This document shows, one piece after another, positions 43,852 to 54,950 of a DNA stretch of 64,000 nucleotides (position 1 is its first letter; every line of letters begins with the position of its first letter). The translations under genes and the position numbers were made by a program. The notes under the pieces are model-generated. The model did no database searches and was not told the origin of the DNA. It saw only the letters and a list, made by a program, of their open reading frames with translations. The DNA is taken from positions 1 to 64,000 of the forward strand of contig JADDOH010010824.1 of the NCBI GenBank assembly GCA_016648135.1, written 5' to 3'. Source of the stretch: Agrypnia vestita. Lineage: Eukaryota; Arthropoda; Insecta; Trichoptera; Phryganeidae.

Positions 43852-44360
43852 TTATTTAAAATTTGGTAACATTAAATACATCACGTTTATGAGGTTTAAT
43901 ATTATATTGAATTTCTTCCCTGCGCAAAAGCCTCCGAGTGATTCTGGCTTGGAGCCACACGCGCCTAGGCAATAATAATTGGGAGCGCCGGTATCGCGGC
44001 AGCACCTGAGCCCCACCTGTAACATTCGACCGAATTGATCATAAAGCGTAAACACGAGATAATTACACCGATAGAGCCTCCGAAAATGAGAAGATAGGGT
44101 TGATTGCTGCGGGGGGATGCGCCCCCCCAGATTTATCATTGTCAAATTAAATGATAAAATCGGAATAAAGGGGAAACTGGCGGGGCGGTCTCGAGGTAGG
44201 CTTTGATTGATTTCGCGTGCAAACGATTTATGAGCGCTCCTCGTCCGCTCTCGAGAGGATTTGGCCCGCCGAGAGCTGAAAGCCGGCTCCAATTTTTGTG
44301 AAAGTGCAAATTACGCGCGGACCAGAGAATGGACGGCAGCTGATAAATAATCCGGCTTTT
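43852..44360. other. GC-rich island with unrecognised 146-codon frame
   Basis: 43920-44340 is clearly GC-richer than the flanks. A minus-strand frame (43852-44292) has no known motif, and a second frame overlaps it. 'gcggggggatgcgccccccc' makes a strong short hairpin near 44111-44130. It may be a regulatory region or a decayed element. Confidence 0.3.
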
Positions 44361-45000
44361 CAATGTTGTCTTGTTAGCTACTGTTATATTTCTAATAGGA
44401 TCACTTCAATTTAATGGAGGACGAGCATTTGCCATTTTCATTAATTAATATTTTGTATTTAAAAAAAGTTTAATTAAATTAATATAATAACAAACAAAGT
44501 CGTGTGTAGCCAAACGTGAGGTAAAGGTTAAAGAACCTGGAACTTCGGAAATGTTATACCGCATCATATACCTTCAGGAAAGTGAAAGCAAGGAGGCTAC
44601 TATAGGCAGGTATGTAGCGAGAGCAGATGAGTCTCGTACCATGTACAAAGCACGTATAAAAAAAGCTAACAGAATCAAAATTTAGGGGAAGAACAAGATA
44701 GGAATAGTCAATAGGTAGTATCAAGGCAATCCTGAAAAATGACTTAGTTAAATTGTTTAATTTGCTTAACAGAATAACATTCACCAACTCTTTTCTTTTA
44801 TTCTCAATATTCCAGTTACAATCACCCTTCCATCTTGCACCAGTGATTCTGGCTCTTTTTGTCAGTACCTAATTGATTAAAGGTATTTTTATCATAGACA
44901 TGTTTTCTATATTTGAATGTAGTTACTTTAATATTTCACCTTTCTATGGGAAGTTCCGTCACTCTCAAAACTCGAGATGTGTAATTAATCTCAAGAAGAG
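44361..45000. other. no gene recognised
   Basis: A 77-codon minus frame at 44554-44787 has no motif. Confidence 0.35.
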
Positions 45001-45439
45001 TAGAGTCCATTCACTTAAGGTAAGCCTTTTGCATTAGTGTGAGTAACAGTCCGTTTACAAAATCTCGTAACATTTTTTTTTGAGTAAATGATGGACGCAA
45101 AAAAATATATAAATAGTATTTTATTTTCTTAACTTGAAATAAGCATATATGTATTATAAAAAAACTATATTTCATTTTTTTAATCCCCAAATAATAATTA
45201 TTTAAAAATCTATTCGTAACCGTAATAGAATCCAATAACTGATCTAATTTCGTTTTCAAAATTAGTATGATTTAAAATTTGTTAAATAAAATAAAGACAT
45301 TGACATTATGTTTTTTTAATAAAATACTCTGAATTAGATTTTTTTTAATTTCATGATTGCGTTAAATATTTCAGTTTAAGTATAATTAAAACTTGTAAGT
45401 GTATCCACTATTGTAAGGCATGTGTCATTAGTATTAATC

Positions 45440-45660
45440 AAAATATATCATTCTCTATGCAAGAATGTCCATCACTAACGCTGCCACATGGCTCAAATAA
45501 TAATGAGGTATAGGAAGCAAAAAAAGCAAAATTCTCTATTTTATTTCCATCACTAATGTTATCAAGGCGCTACGCTACTCTGGATAGCTGGCTCACAGCC
45601 TTAACTGGCGGCCGAAATATATAATAAAATTACGTTATTTTTGACGGATTACAGCTTTTA
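45440..45660 (+). mobile_element. Helitron-like family B fragment
   Basis: Inverted homologue of 27275-27580, ending in 'acgttatttttgacgg' and 'attacagc'. It lies inside the 1.2-kb TIR element. Confidence 0.5.
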
Positions 45661-45721
45661 AAATAAATGTATAAGCGGGTATAATTGTGGTTAAACAATT
45701 TCGAATTATTATAGTTAATTT

Positions 45722-46045
45722 TAATCAGATAAACTATAATCGTTTGTATCGGACTTCGAATCCTCGTCTAAATTCATATTAAATTGATTAAAGTCTCTGT
45801 TTTCATCAATTTGAATATCTTTCGTCGCTTTTTTTCGCAGTTTCAATTCCTTTTGTATATCAGCAAACATTTTTCCATTCGCTGATGGTTATTTTATCAA
45901 CTTTTTCCATTTTACCTTTATATAACTTATCTTAATATAATTCTTTGAGATATTTATATACATTTAAAACTATCTCCTTTGTTTGACCTAAAAGCGATTT
46001 ATCCTTTCCTAATTTAAAAATATTCAAGATTTTGTAGTCACCGTA
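45722..46045 (-). pseudogene. transposase relic: N- and C-terminal pieces, core deleted
   Basis: Minus: 'LGQTKEIVLNVYKYLKEL' resembles the start of IS630/Tc1-type insect transposases (a T.E.V..V..Y helix). It is followed by a stop, then 'KVDKITISEWKNVC', a stop and shift, then 'IQKELKLRKKATKDIQI' and an acidic, serine-rich end 'NLDEDSKSDTNDYSLSD'. The latter looks like the C-terminus of the same group (a W..C...V..E segment and an acidic tail). The DDE core is missing. This fits the TA-flanked TIRs but is a tentative assignment. Confidence 0.45.
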
Positions 46046-46219
46046 TCTTTAAGCGAAAAATATTAAACAAAGAAACGACCGCTCCGCTCGCCGGTCAGAG
46101 TGTTACTGGAGCGGCTAATGAAGTAAGTTTAAAAAACGAATACAATTTCACAATTTACGTGTTACAGAGGGTATTACTCACACTAATGCAAAAGGCTTAC
46201 CTTAAGTGAATGGACTCTA

Positions 46220-46645
46220 TCTATCTAAGAAAAACACATAGGTAACCAACATTCTTTTATCTTGCTGTGTTATTTAAAGAAAAGACGAGAAATGAATAAA
46301 TATTAGTAATTTGTAAAACAAGTAGGTACAGTTATATTCTATAGGTGTGAATACAAAGCTCATTAATAAGAGAATTAATTAATTAATAAATGAAAACACA
46401 TTGTATAAAACAACTATTTATTGAATTATCAACATATTTCGGGCTCAACGATCCCTTTATCTGGATTTCTGAAAAATTTAAATTCAAAGTATTAAAATAT
46501 TCGAAGTTAAAAAATAAGTATATGGGAGTTGAATAAATAATTAAGAACTTATTTGAATGAATACATAAAATTAAATCGAAGAATAGATGGTTACCAAGTG
46601 AAAAATTAAATAGCATAAAAAAAACTAACCCACAAAAAAACAATT
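46220..46645. other. no gene recognised
   Basis: AT-rich. An 86-codon hydrophobic minus frame at 46383-46643 has no family match. Confidence 0.35.
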
Positions 46646-46649
46646 TTTT

Positions 46650-47175
46650 TTTACTCCCTTTCTACGTAAAATATAACAACAATTAAAGACGAATTAACAT
46701 AACATAACACGAAACTTACAGTAATTTAATATATTTCTAAAATGTCAGATGTTTTGAGCTTTGATAAGACACTTCATGCTTTGAAGATTAAATTCTAAAA
46801 ACATTTGTCAGTCAATTTATATTTTCGAAATTTGTAGTGAAGTACCTATTATGTATACCGACGGAGTAATTCAAATTTAGAAAATATTCCGCGACGTTAT
46901 CGGGCCGCCGTTGCTAGTAATCAAACTTTTGTAATGATTCCAATTTGAAAAAACTATTAACATTTCTAAAAATCCGAAATTATACTGTAATTTTTATTAT
47001 TATTTTTAACGAAAATTTGATAGATCTTCTTGATCATTGCCACGAGTCTGCTTGCAAAGTTTCAGGTCGATTGGATCACGGGAAAAGGGTTAAAAATCGA
47101 TCCGAAGTTTTTTCGACGGCAAGCCGGCAAGCAAGCAAGCAGACGCCACGAGTTAATATAAAGGGAGTAATAAAA
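46650..47175. mobile_element. TIR element A, complete copy
   Basis: Left 'ttactccctttctacg', right 'taaagggagtaataaaa'. The right interior has 'caagccggcaagcaagcaag', a small GCAA run absent from the other copies. Confidence 0.65.
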
Positions 47176-47579
47176 TACATTAACCAGTATATGTATGTAC
47201 TAACTATTAGTTAATGTATATATTATCAAAATTTACACTTTGTCTATATCACAGACAAATACAAAAAAATAATATATGGGCCTTGAGTAAATAATAACAA
47301 ACTAATAATATTTATACAAAGTGTTTTCTTTTAGAATTTTCTGCATGAAAAACTGGTCTAATTTTAAGGATAATTAAAAGCAATTTAAAAATTTAAATGG
47401 TATTTCAGGCGTGTTCTAGTGTATGCTAGTAATTCGGAAGAATCCCATTACACATAGAATATAAAGGATATTGCTAAAAAATTCCAATCACAAAAATAGA
47501 TATCTCATTAGTGATATCTGTGGTTAATAAAGGGAATGAAAAATCTTTGGATGCCGGTCGCGCTAAACAGGTTGTAAAA

Positions 47580-47835
47580 TTTAAGTATATACAAATTCCA
47601 AAAATTTGATAGACGTATTATTCTGTCATGGATGGAAATGGTGAACGTTACATTGTGTAAAGTGATTACTTAAGCCAGCCGTACGATAGGTCGTAAGTCT
47701 TATGAACACCCAAAGACTTCCATACCTACTTTCCCATAAAAAAATATAATTTCGCCTATGTGAGACATCTATTAAATATCTTTATTAATGATGTCCCTGT
47801 GACAAAAATCCAGTGATATGTTTTGAAAAATTTTG
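47580..47835 (+). repeat. dispersed repeat R, reference copy
   Basis: This is the most complete copy. In order: 'gtatatacaaattccaaaaa', 'tttgatagacgtattat', 'ggaaatggtgaacgttacat', 'gtgtaaagtgattacttaag', 'tcgtaagtcttatgaacacc', 'gacttccatacctactttcc', 'ttcgcctatgtgagacatc', 'aatgatgtccctgtgac', and 'aaaaatccagtgat'. At least a dozen full or partial copies occur in both orientations. It has no coding capacity, no clear pol III boxes and no obvious TIRs. A second 3' fragment follows at 47855-47900. Confidence 0.75.
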
Positions 47836-47900
47836 AAAAAAATTTCTTAAAAAAATATATAATTTCGTCTCTGTGAGATATCTGTAATATATCTTGATAA

Positions 47901-49200
47901 AGTGTTTTATTTTAATTAATATGAATACCTCAAAGCCATTTTATAGTAAGAGTAGTTATTGAAGAAGTTAATTATAATCTTTACTGTATTCAATTTTAAT
48001 GAATATTAATTTTGAGCGATTATTATTAACATTATTTTACATGTACCATTTTTTTTTCATTTTCCAAAAAACTCTCGCGTTCTTCATAATCTCCCGACAG
48101 TCACTGATAAATGAAGATGAATGTTTCTCAATTTGACAAATTCTGCGCAAAAATGTATTTGTAACCTTGGCAGAGAATGATAACGTAATTATTGTCGTCA
48201 AAATGTGGGGGACATAACACCATTTTGTGAAAAATTAATGTTTCATGTTTGACGTATTTTCCCACGGGGATATGATGCACTTATGAACATATTATCTCGG
48301 CTGAATTATTCAAGAACATATCAAATTATTCTTTAAATTTTTTTACACCTATAAATTATTAAATTGATTATGATATTAACAAAAAACTAAATAATAATAA
48401 CGTGTTTATCTTTTAAGTTGAATACATTCAATTTGAGGACCCTGCGGAACTTTAAAAGTAGAACGATGGAAGTAATAACGCACGTGAAAGACAATTTTTG
48501 AAGTGAAGAATTTGATACCAAATAGAAATAAGTACGTAGATAATCTACCAGCTATTTTTATTTTACGGTGTATTTCATTACTGTTTTTTAGTTTAATATA
48601 AAAGTTAATCACCGACCCCTTTATTAGATCAAGGTCCGTGATACAGGGTTAGGTGAATACGTTGTGTGTAGTAGTGGAATGTAAGCAATAATGATGTTCT
48701 CTAGATAAACAAAATAAAAATTTAGAAAATTATAAAACGCATCAAGAGACAAAGAAACGTGATTTTATACAGCAGGCTCGATGTATAACTAAATAAAATA
48801 AAATAAAATTAGCTCAGTTTTCTTTCTATGTACATAGGTGTGGAGATTGTAAAATAAATTTTTGAGACCAAAAACTTACAAAAAATTTATTTAATTTAAG
48901 TTTGACTACAAAGACCCATAACAATATTTATAAATTGTAAATACTTTTCACAATCGTAATTAATAAATTTGTTTGAGAACAAATTTTTGAGAAACGATTT
49001 TTAAAAATATATTATTAATGCAATAATTTTAAATTCGTGGATTTATGACAGTTAAGACTTAATGTGGTCATCCTCGAAGCTAACGTTGGATTGAAGCTAG
49101 CCAGGGGGGTAGTGACTGATAGGATTACAAATCTTACTAAACTAGATTTATGTATTTTTTTTATATATTTTGTTATTTACTTTATGTATTTATAGGCATT
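47901..49200. other. no gene recognised
   Basis: AT-rich with short frames only. A moderate-GC patch lies at 49075-49110. Confidence 0.4.
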
Positions 49201-49239
49201 GAATTGACTGGATATAGGTATGATACGTAGTGGTATAGG

Positions 49240-49330
49240 AGCCAGTGACAAAAATTTTCGTAATTGGTTAACGCGCCATCTCCGGATAGAATAAAGGTCC
49301 GTTGGTTCGAATCCCGCCAGCAGTTAAAAT
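49240..49330 (+). repeat. tRNA-like sequence (SINE head or tRNA pseudogene)
   Basis: 'cgtaattggttaacgcgcc' is an excellent A box and 'gttggttcgaatcccgcc' an excellent B box, spaced as in a tRNA with a longer variable arm. A possible anticodon stem TCT/AGA lies between them. The acceptor stem does not close ('gccagtgac' against 'gccagcag'), so a working tRNA is unlikely. An AT stretch with a T-run follows. Confidence 0.65.
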
Positions 49331-50640
49331 ATTTTTTTGTTCATTTGATTTTACTGTATGTCTTTTCTAATTGATTAATAAAAATTTGTTTAATATTTTG
49401 ACATTTTACTTGCACATTTTTTTTACCTGAATTACATGTTATCTGTCCAAATCCTTCGAACTCAAACGTCACAAATCTTTCTTAGTATAGTGTACATGTA
49501 CAGAAAATATTTCAGGTTTGATACTATAACGAAGTCTGGCGGTCGCTGGCCCTTAGTCTGTAGGTACTAGGTTGGTGGGCAGCGGGGCGCAGGTCGTGCG
49601 GTGGGCAGGGACATTTGCCGGAGAAGGGATCTGTGCCCACGATCGCATAACCCATAAAATCCTAGGGAATTCGTAACTGAGCTTTTAGAAAAAAGAAGAA
49701 TCGATATTTGCGCAATAAAGCCCTTTGTCGATGTACATAAATTGTGCGCGCGAGCCGTATTTTTATGTAAAAACGCGATATCCCCCACAAATCTTTTTCT
49801 GACCTAAGTGTGAATGGGGTGAACGTGTTCTGTTCAATATTATGTGGTTTTTCATTTTATTTGTACACCATTGTGGACATTTTAATTTTCTCTCGTTCTC
49901 TCGGCTCTTCTCGTTCTCAGGCTGTATCTTATTCGGTTATGGGTAGATTATGTAGACACAATAATCCCCGTGGTTCTTATTAGATTTAATTTTTAATCTA
50001 ATAAACCTAATAATAATAATCTAAATTCAACTTTCTATCTATCATGGCCTTCCACTCTGTATAGTTGACAGTACTTCACTATCCATCCCAATTCATAATA
50101 CTGAAATTTTCAGATATTCATTATAAGTACAGTCGCTAAGGCTGTGAAATCGACTATGCACAGAAATCATATATCATCAGAAACCATAACTGTTTTCAAA
50201 AGCATCAGCTTAACAATCATGTTTAATTAATTTTTTAAAATGTAAAACTACATGATACAAACATGATAAATTTACTACATGATACAATAATGTAGTAATT
50301 TTACCATTTCCAAAACCTAGTTTAACTAGGGTTTTTGATCGAGGTTTCTGCGAATCCGAAAACCCTGATTTTTCAAAAAACTTTACGAACCCAAACCCCG
50401 TGGAATTTTTATTGTAACCCCAGGGAATAAATTATTATTTTAATACAATAGATTATCAATTAAATTCCTTTATTTGGAGTCAATACCGAATTTAAATAGT
50501 CGGACTCTACACGGCTCACAAATAAATGAATATAAAATACAATGAAATGGAAATATATTGGCGGCGTCGTACGCCGTAGCTCTATTTCACTTACGTTTAA
50601 GAACTGGGGATTCCCAGCAGCAAGTGCGCTATGCACTGAT
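49331..50640. other. no gene recognised
   Basis: A moderate-GC patch at 49540-49640 ('gcagcggggcgcaggtcg') has a 73-codon minus frame without motif. The rest is AT-rich; 49985-50020 has short 'ctaataa' runs. Confidence 0.35.
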
Positions 50641-50657
50641 CTATATTATAATATATA

Positions 50658-50705
50658 CTAGCTGCAACCCGTAAAAAATGACGGAATATTGGTTCGCGTC
50701 TTTCC
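50658..50705 (-). mobile_element. Helitron-like 3' end, family B
   Basis: On minus: a CCGTCA-type stem in the form 'ccgtcattttttacggg', then 'ttgcag' and CTAG with T outside. It is followed inward by 'aaagacgcgaaccaatatt', also seen at 28.43 kb. Confidence 0.6.
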
Positions 50706-51107
50706 TAAGCCCTAGTATATATTTATTGTATCGTTTTGGCGCTCCACGAATATAGTACGGCTGGTTCGACACATAATTATACTCCTGGAGATGCCATCCC
50801 TGTCGTGGCCAAGATACCGATTGCTGAGATCTTTTTTTCTTTTTTTTCTTTTATACATTATATTAATTTTTTGATATTTATTACATTGTAGATATGCCAA
50901 ACTGCACAGCAGTTTTACGGCATACCGTACGTAAAGCTGTTCACATATAAAATTAAGGGAAAAAGGATACATTAATAATATCTATTACTAAATTGCAAAA
51001 TTGAAGCGGAACTTCTCCAAAATGTTTTAATGAGGAAAGTATCTCGGGAACATCAGTTCGCGGAGGATAATTAAATATTTATATTTATTTATTGAAGATA
51101 CATTTAT

Positions 51108-51330
51108 TGAAGATAGACTTCTTCTTCTTTTATTAGTACACCCCAGGCATCAAACCTGGGGGGAGTTAGAGCTCCTAGCCCGCTCAGACCCCGATGACCT
51201 CCTACCTTTTTAACCAAGGCCCCTCGTTCCCTCATGGAACTTACTTGCAGCCCATGATACTTTCCCTCTTCAAAATGAAGACCAGAGAACGCCTCTCTCG
51301 CGGCCCCGGTGAGGTGCACGTCTTTCTGTT
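51108..51330 (-). pseudogene. probable LINE C-terminus and 3' tail
   Basis: Minus frame of 71 codons: 'AAREAFSGLHFEEGKYHGLQ', 'MRERGALVKKVGGHRGL' and 'GALTPPRFDAWGVL', then a stop and 'ataaaagaagaagaagtc'. The short GAA tail and the G..L.PPRFD.WG.L ending resemble LINE ORF2 ends in insects, but I could not confirm the family. Confidence 0.45.
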
Positions 51331-53920
51331 AAACACGTCCATAAAAATGTTGAGTCTTTCTTTTAGACTTGTTGCTGGATCAGTACTTCTTTTGTACTAT
51401 TTGAAGATAATGTTTGGCCTTTCTTTTAGGCACTGTCGGGGTGAAACAAAATACAGTACAACCTCTTTGTGTTACGAGAAGGGCGTGCCATGGTACTGCA
51501 TTTCGTGAAAACAAAAATGGTCAAATAAAGGTGTTAGTAACATCCTATCCTGTATGTGAATTTATGAATTATACTTTCTAATCCTGTCTACTGCTTGGCT
51601 GGTGAAATAAAAATGTATTTATTTTCAAAATTTCACATCATCCATACAAAGAAATCCTCCTAGAGGTGGCGTGCATCACGTCGTTGGGCATTGCCATCTG
51701 GACAGAGTGACTTTGTAACTGGTCGGATTATAACCACTCCGGTCTACTTTCAAAGACACCTCAAAGGGGCTTGCGCCGGATTCCAGGCACATTTCCCGCG
51801 TTGCTAACTACTATTTCACCTTGTCCGATTACACAACCCAGATATCCACCAATCTCCAGTCAGACCTCTTCATTTTGTCCATTATGTCTCACGAAAATCC
51901 TGTATAGACCCGATTGTACAGCGCAAATTAAAACCAACATAAACGTGTAAAGTGACTAATGTATTTCAGCTGATTACGCGATTCTAAATAAAACGAAATT
52001 TTTAATGCGGCGGCTTTCTTTTAAATGCGATCTATAAAGTATTTCGAAACCCGTGGTTAGTATAGAAAAGCTACATAAATCCCCGTTGAATTCTCCGCAA
52101 AAGCGATATAGAAATTCAAATCATCGTTTCTGATAATCTACCAATGATATCAGAGCGAATAATCAATTAAAATGTCTTAGCTGTCGTTGTACTGCGAGTC
52201 CTGGATATTCCTTCTTGGTTTTAACTCCTTTTCCTTGTTCCTTGCTTGTACAATTTTATTTCTCCTTAATCAATCCTTTCAGCAGTTCAGCTGAAAAAAA
52301 ATTAGCGGTAGGTCGCTAGTAAAAAGGGCAGCACCTCCGGTCCCCTTTTCCTGAAAAATACTAAGAGCCACATTGCGAACTCGTCGCCATTATACATCGT
52401 GGTCCGTAGTGGAAGTCAACCCTGCTTATCATCACAATTTCTTTTATCCCCATTCAGTTGTAAAAAGCCGTACATTATTGGAGAAATATCATTAAATGTT
52501 TCGATAATAAACTACAAAATGTAACCGTAAAATTTAAGGGAATATTCTACCTGGTTCCTTCCATAAATACACCGAAGTGGTGAATGCACATAACAAATCT
52601 CGACTTCAAATTACGGTAGTCGAATATTGTAATTTTATTGAAATTATTACGTAAATCTTAAAAGAACGTGATTTTGGGCCAACATCCGAGGGCGCACGTC
52701 CCATACTACGTCGCATTATTGACAAAAGACATTTTTATATTAAGCTTATCGATCACATTAGATACATATTACAGATAAATAATTAATAGCGAAATAAAGA
52801 TTCTAGTTTCCGTCGTCCAATTTCAAGATTCGCGATCAGCCTCAAATAAATACAAATAAATTACGATTTCTAATATCTGTTCAGTATCAAACATTACAAA
52901 CCTATAGTAAGCGAAACATAGATAATATAAATAAATAAAAATTCTTATTATTCGATATTCGTGTATTTTTTCCTTAATTTGGATTCCTCTCGTTCGTTCC
53001 TCCAAATATTTAAAATTGGTCCCTGGTTACTGAATTCTACTGCGTCAAAGATAGTCCTTTATCACTAGGAAATCCTCTAGCACCTCCGGTCGCTCTTGGT
53101 CTCAAAACTAAGGTCAAGTACCCAGCCGTGTTCGTTCTATATAGTCTCCGATTTTCTCCTCCCGGCCTCCTGCTGCCACCGGTCATCACTTGTTGTTTTC
53201 AAACCCACTAAACCAAGACGCTCAGCCCGCCCGGTGATTGGTCCGTTTTGTTCACATGTTTGTATGTCGGTTCCCGATGTTGAAGCCTTTTCTCTTTCTT
53301 GTAAACTTATGATTTACCCTCCAGTCTTTGCAAGTAAATTTATAAAATATTTATGATTGTTGCCATCTACGCCTCGGGCCCATACGATGTAGTGTTGTTC
53401 ACTTTCTTTGTGAAGCATAAACATACCTTCGGAGTAATAGAATATTCCGTAGAGCAATTTATTAACAACTATTTTAAACAATCTCGAATGAAGAGAAAAT
53501 ATTTCCTCAGATGTTTTGTATTTGACTATCTTACATTTTAAATTAAGGTTTTTCCCAATTTTAGCCAATCTGCGTCTATCACAACCATCACAAAGTCTAC
53601 AAAGTTATGTTCCTCTTATTTTTGTACCACTTAGTGCATAAAAGGTTTGAAAACTGGAAGACACATTAAAAAATATATTAATTATCTTCCCAGCGCAAGA
53701 CTACTTGTAAGAGTTACAATAATGTCAGTGAATAAAACTCTATAAAAAATATAATTAACTTGTATTTTTAACAACAAACTATATACATAACAGAATAAGC
53801 TCGAATAATAACTTAATAGTCACTTACAGATGTCGCGAGACTTCCTCCTCGCCCGCCGTATATCGTTTTATATACCTGCGCGGCCGCCTTTATAAATAAA
53901 GGCGGTAGTAAAAATACAAC
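51331..53920. other. no gene recognised
   Basis: Moderate-GC, mostly unrepeated DNA at 51340-51900 and 52280-52420, with no conserved domain in any frame I could read. It could be host intergenic or intronic sequence. Confidence 0.35.
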
Positions 53921-53924
53921 TAAT

Positions 53925-54025
53925 ATACGAAATGAGGTGTGCAAGTTAAACATATATACAACTTCCAAAAATTTGATAGGTATAGTAGTCTGTTGTGGGT
54001 TTAATTGGTGAACGTTGCATAGTGC
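53925..54025 (+). repeat. dispersed repeat R, 5' part
   Basis: 'acatatatacaacttcc', 'aaaaatttgataggtatag' and 'attggtgaacgttgcat'. It is cut at the LTR-like repeat, and R resumes at 54430. Confidence 0.65.
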
Positions 54026-54027
54026 AA

Positions 54028-54425
54028 CGAGGCTAAAAAGAATCACACAATCACGTCAAGTGACAGTTGTTATTTATTAGCACGCTTGACAGCTATAACG
54101 GAAGCGAAGGCAGCTGCGATCTGCGGGCCAGTCTGACCAGCCGAGCGATAATTCGATAGCGAATAATCTGGAACGTCCTTACGTAGCGAAATAAACCGGT
54201 GCGGAAATTGGATGGAATGTTTTAGTGAATAGAAGAGCGATTATAAAGTGTCTATTTACGAGTGATAAAATTACGAAATAGTTTAATTTGAAATATAGCG
54301 TTAAGTCAAAGAGTGTAAAGTGACTTTGTACGTTTGATTACTTAATTAATCAGTAATTAATAAATCCGTTATTAAATTCCAGCGTTTTCATTAATATCCC
54401 CCCACAGCCACGATATGGGACGTAA
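54028..54425 (-). repeat. LTR-like dispersed repeat, copy 2, inserted in R
   Basis: Minus reading begins 'tatcgtggctgtgggggg' and continues 'gaaaacgctggaattt', 'aacggatttattaat' and 'caaagtcacttta'. R sequence stops on its left ('gttgcatagtgca') and continues on its right ('cgataggtcgtaagccc'), so the repeat splits an R copy. Confidence 0.55.
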
Positions 54426-54429
54426 AGCC

Positions 54430-54508
54430 ATGCGATAGGTCGTAAGCCCTATGAATACCCAAAAAGACTTCCATACCGACATTACCATAGTTTCATCTGT
54501 ATGATACA
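54430..54508 (+). repeat. dispersed repeat R, middle part
   Basis: 'gataggtcgtaagccctatg', 'gacttccatacc' and 'ttcatctgtatgataca' lead straight to the Helitron junction. R continues after it at 54906. Confidence 0.7.
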
Positions 54509-54905
54509 TCTATACCTAAAAACTCAATATCTGTCTGTCTGTTCTCTATACAAATCTATATCGTTTATCCGATTCGATTCAAACTTTGCATACTTATGCT
54601 TTAGGACTCGGCGGTAATATAGGTGACATTTCCCCCCTTCTCTTTTACCTCTTTTCCTCCTTCTGATATATTTTCTATGCAAATCTATACCATTCTACTG
54701 ATCGGACTCAAAATTTGTGAACTTATTCTTTAGGACCCGGCGGGTAATAAAGGTGACATTTCCTCCCTCTCTTTTTACCTTTTCTAACCCCCCTGATATA
54801 TTTTCGATGCAAATCTATACCGTTCGAATCAAACCTTTATTTCTCCTCACAAATTTGTTTTCAACTTAATCCTTAACCCGTGCAACGCCGGGTACGAGCA
54901 GTTAG
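54509..54905 (+). mobile_element. complete non-autonomous Helitron
   Basis: Starts TCTATACC after A, and ends with an ACCCG...CGGGT stem, 'acgagcag', TTAG and then T. Inside are about 2.4 tandem units of roughly 123 bp ('atgcaaatctatacc', 'aggacccggcgggtaat', 'ggtgacatttcc'), matching the 25.2-kb Helitron on the other strand. The canonical final CTAG is TTAG here. No protein is encoded. Confidence 0.85.
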
Positions 54906-54950
54906 TCTATAATATATCTTGATTAATGATGTTCCATCTGTAAGGATATT
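54906..54950 (+). repeat. dispersed repeat R, last part
   Basis: 'tctataatatatcttgatta' and 'atgatgttccatctgt' resume the R copy interrupted by the Helitron. Confidence 0.7.

Larger units (their letters stand above)
45001..46219. mobile_element. DNA transposon derivative with perfect 46-bp TIRs
   Basis: 45001-45046 and 46174-46219 are perfect inverted complements ('tagagtccattcacttaagg...'). If TA is the target duplication, the element proper starts GAGTCC. The 1219-bp interior has lost its catalytic gene but keeps a relic near the right end on minus (next entry) and a family B Helitron-like insertion at 45440-45660. Confidence 0.85.

Noticed and set aside
43852..44292. 146-codon minus-strand frame as a gene
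   Set aside because: There is no motif or signal, a second open frame overlaps it, and the GC-rich composition lowers stop frequency by itself.
49240..49330. Functional tRNA gene
   Set aside because: The A and B boxes are good, but the acceptor stem does not pair and the anticodon arm is unclear.
53096..53568. Short overlapping frames as an exon
   Set aside because: Frames lie on both strands, without splice-site pattern or domain.
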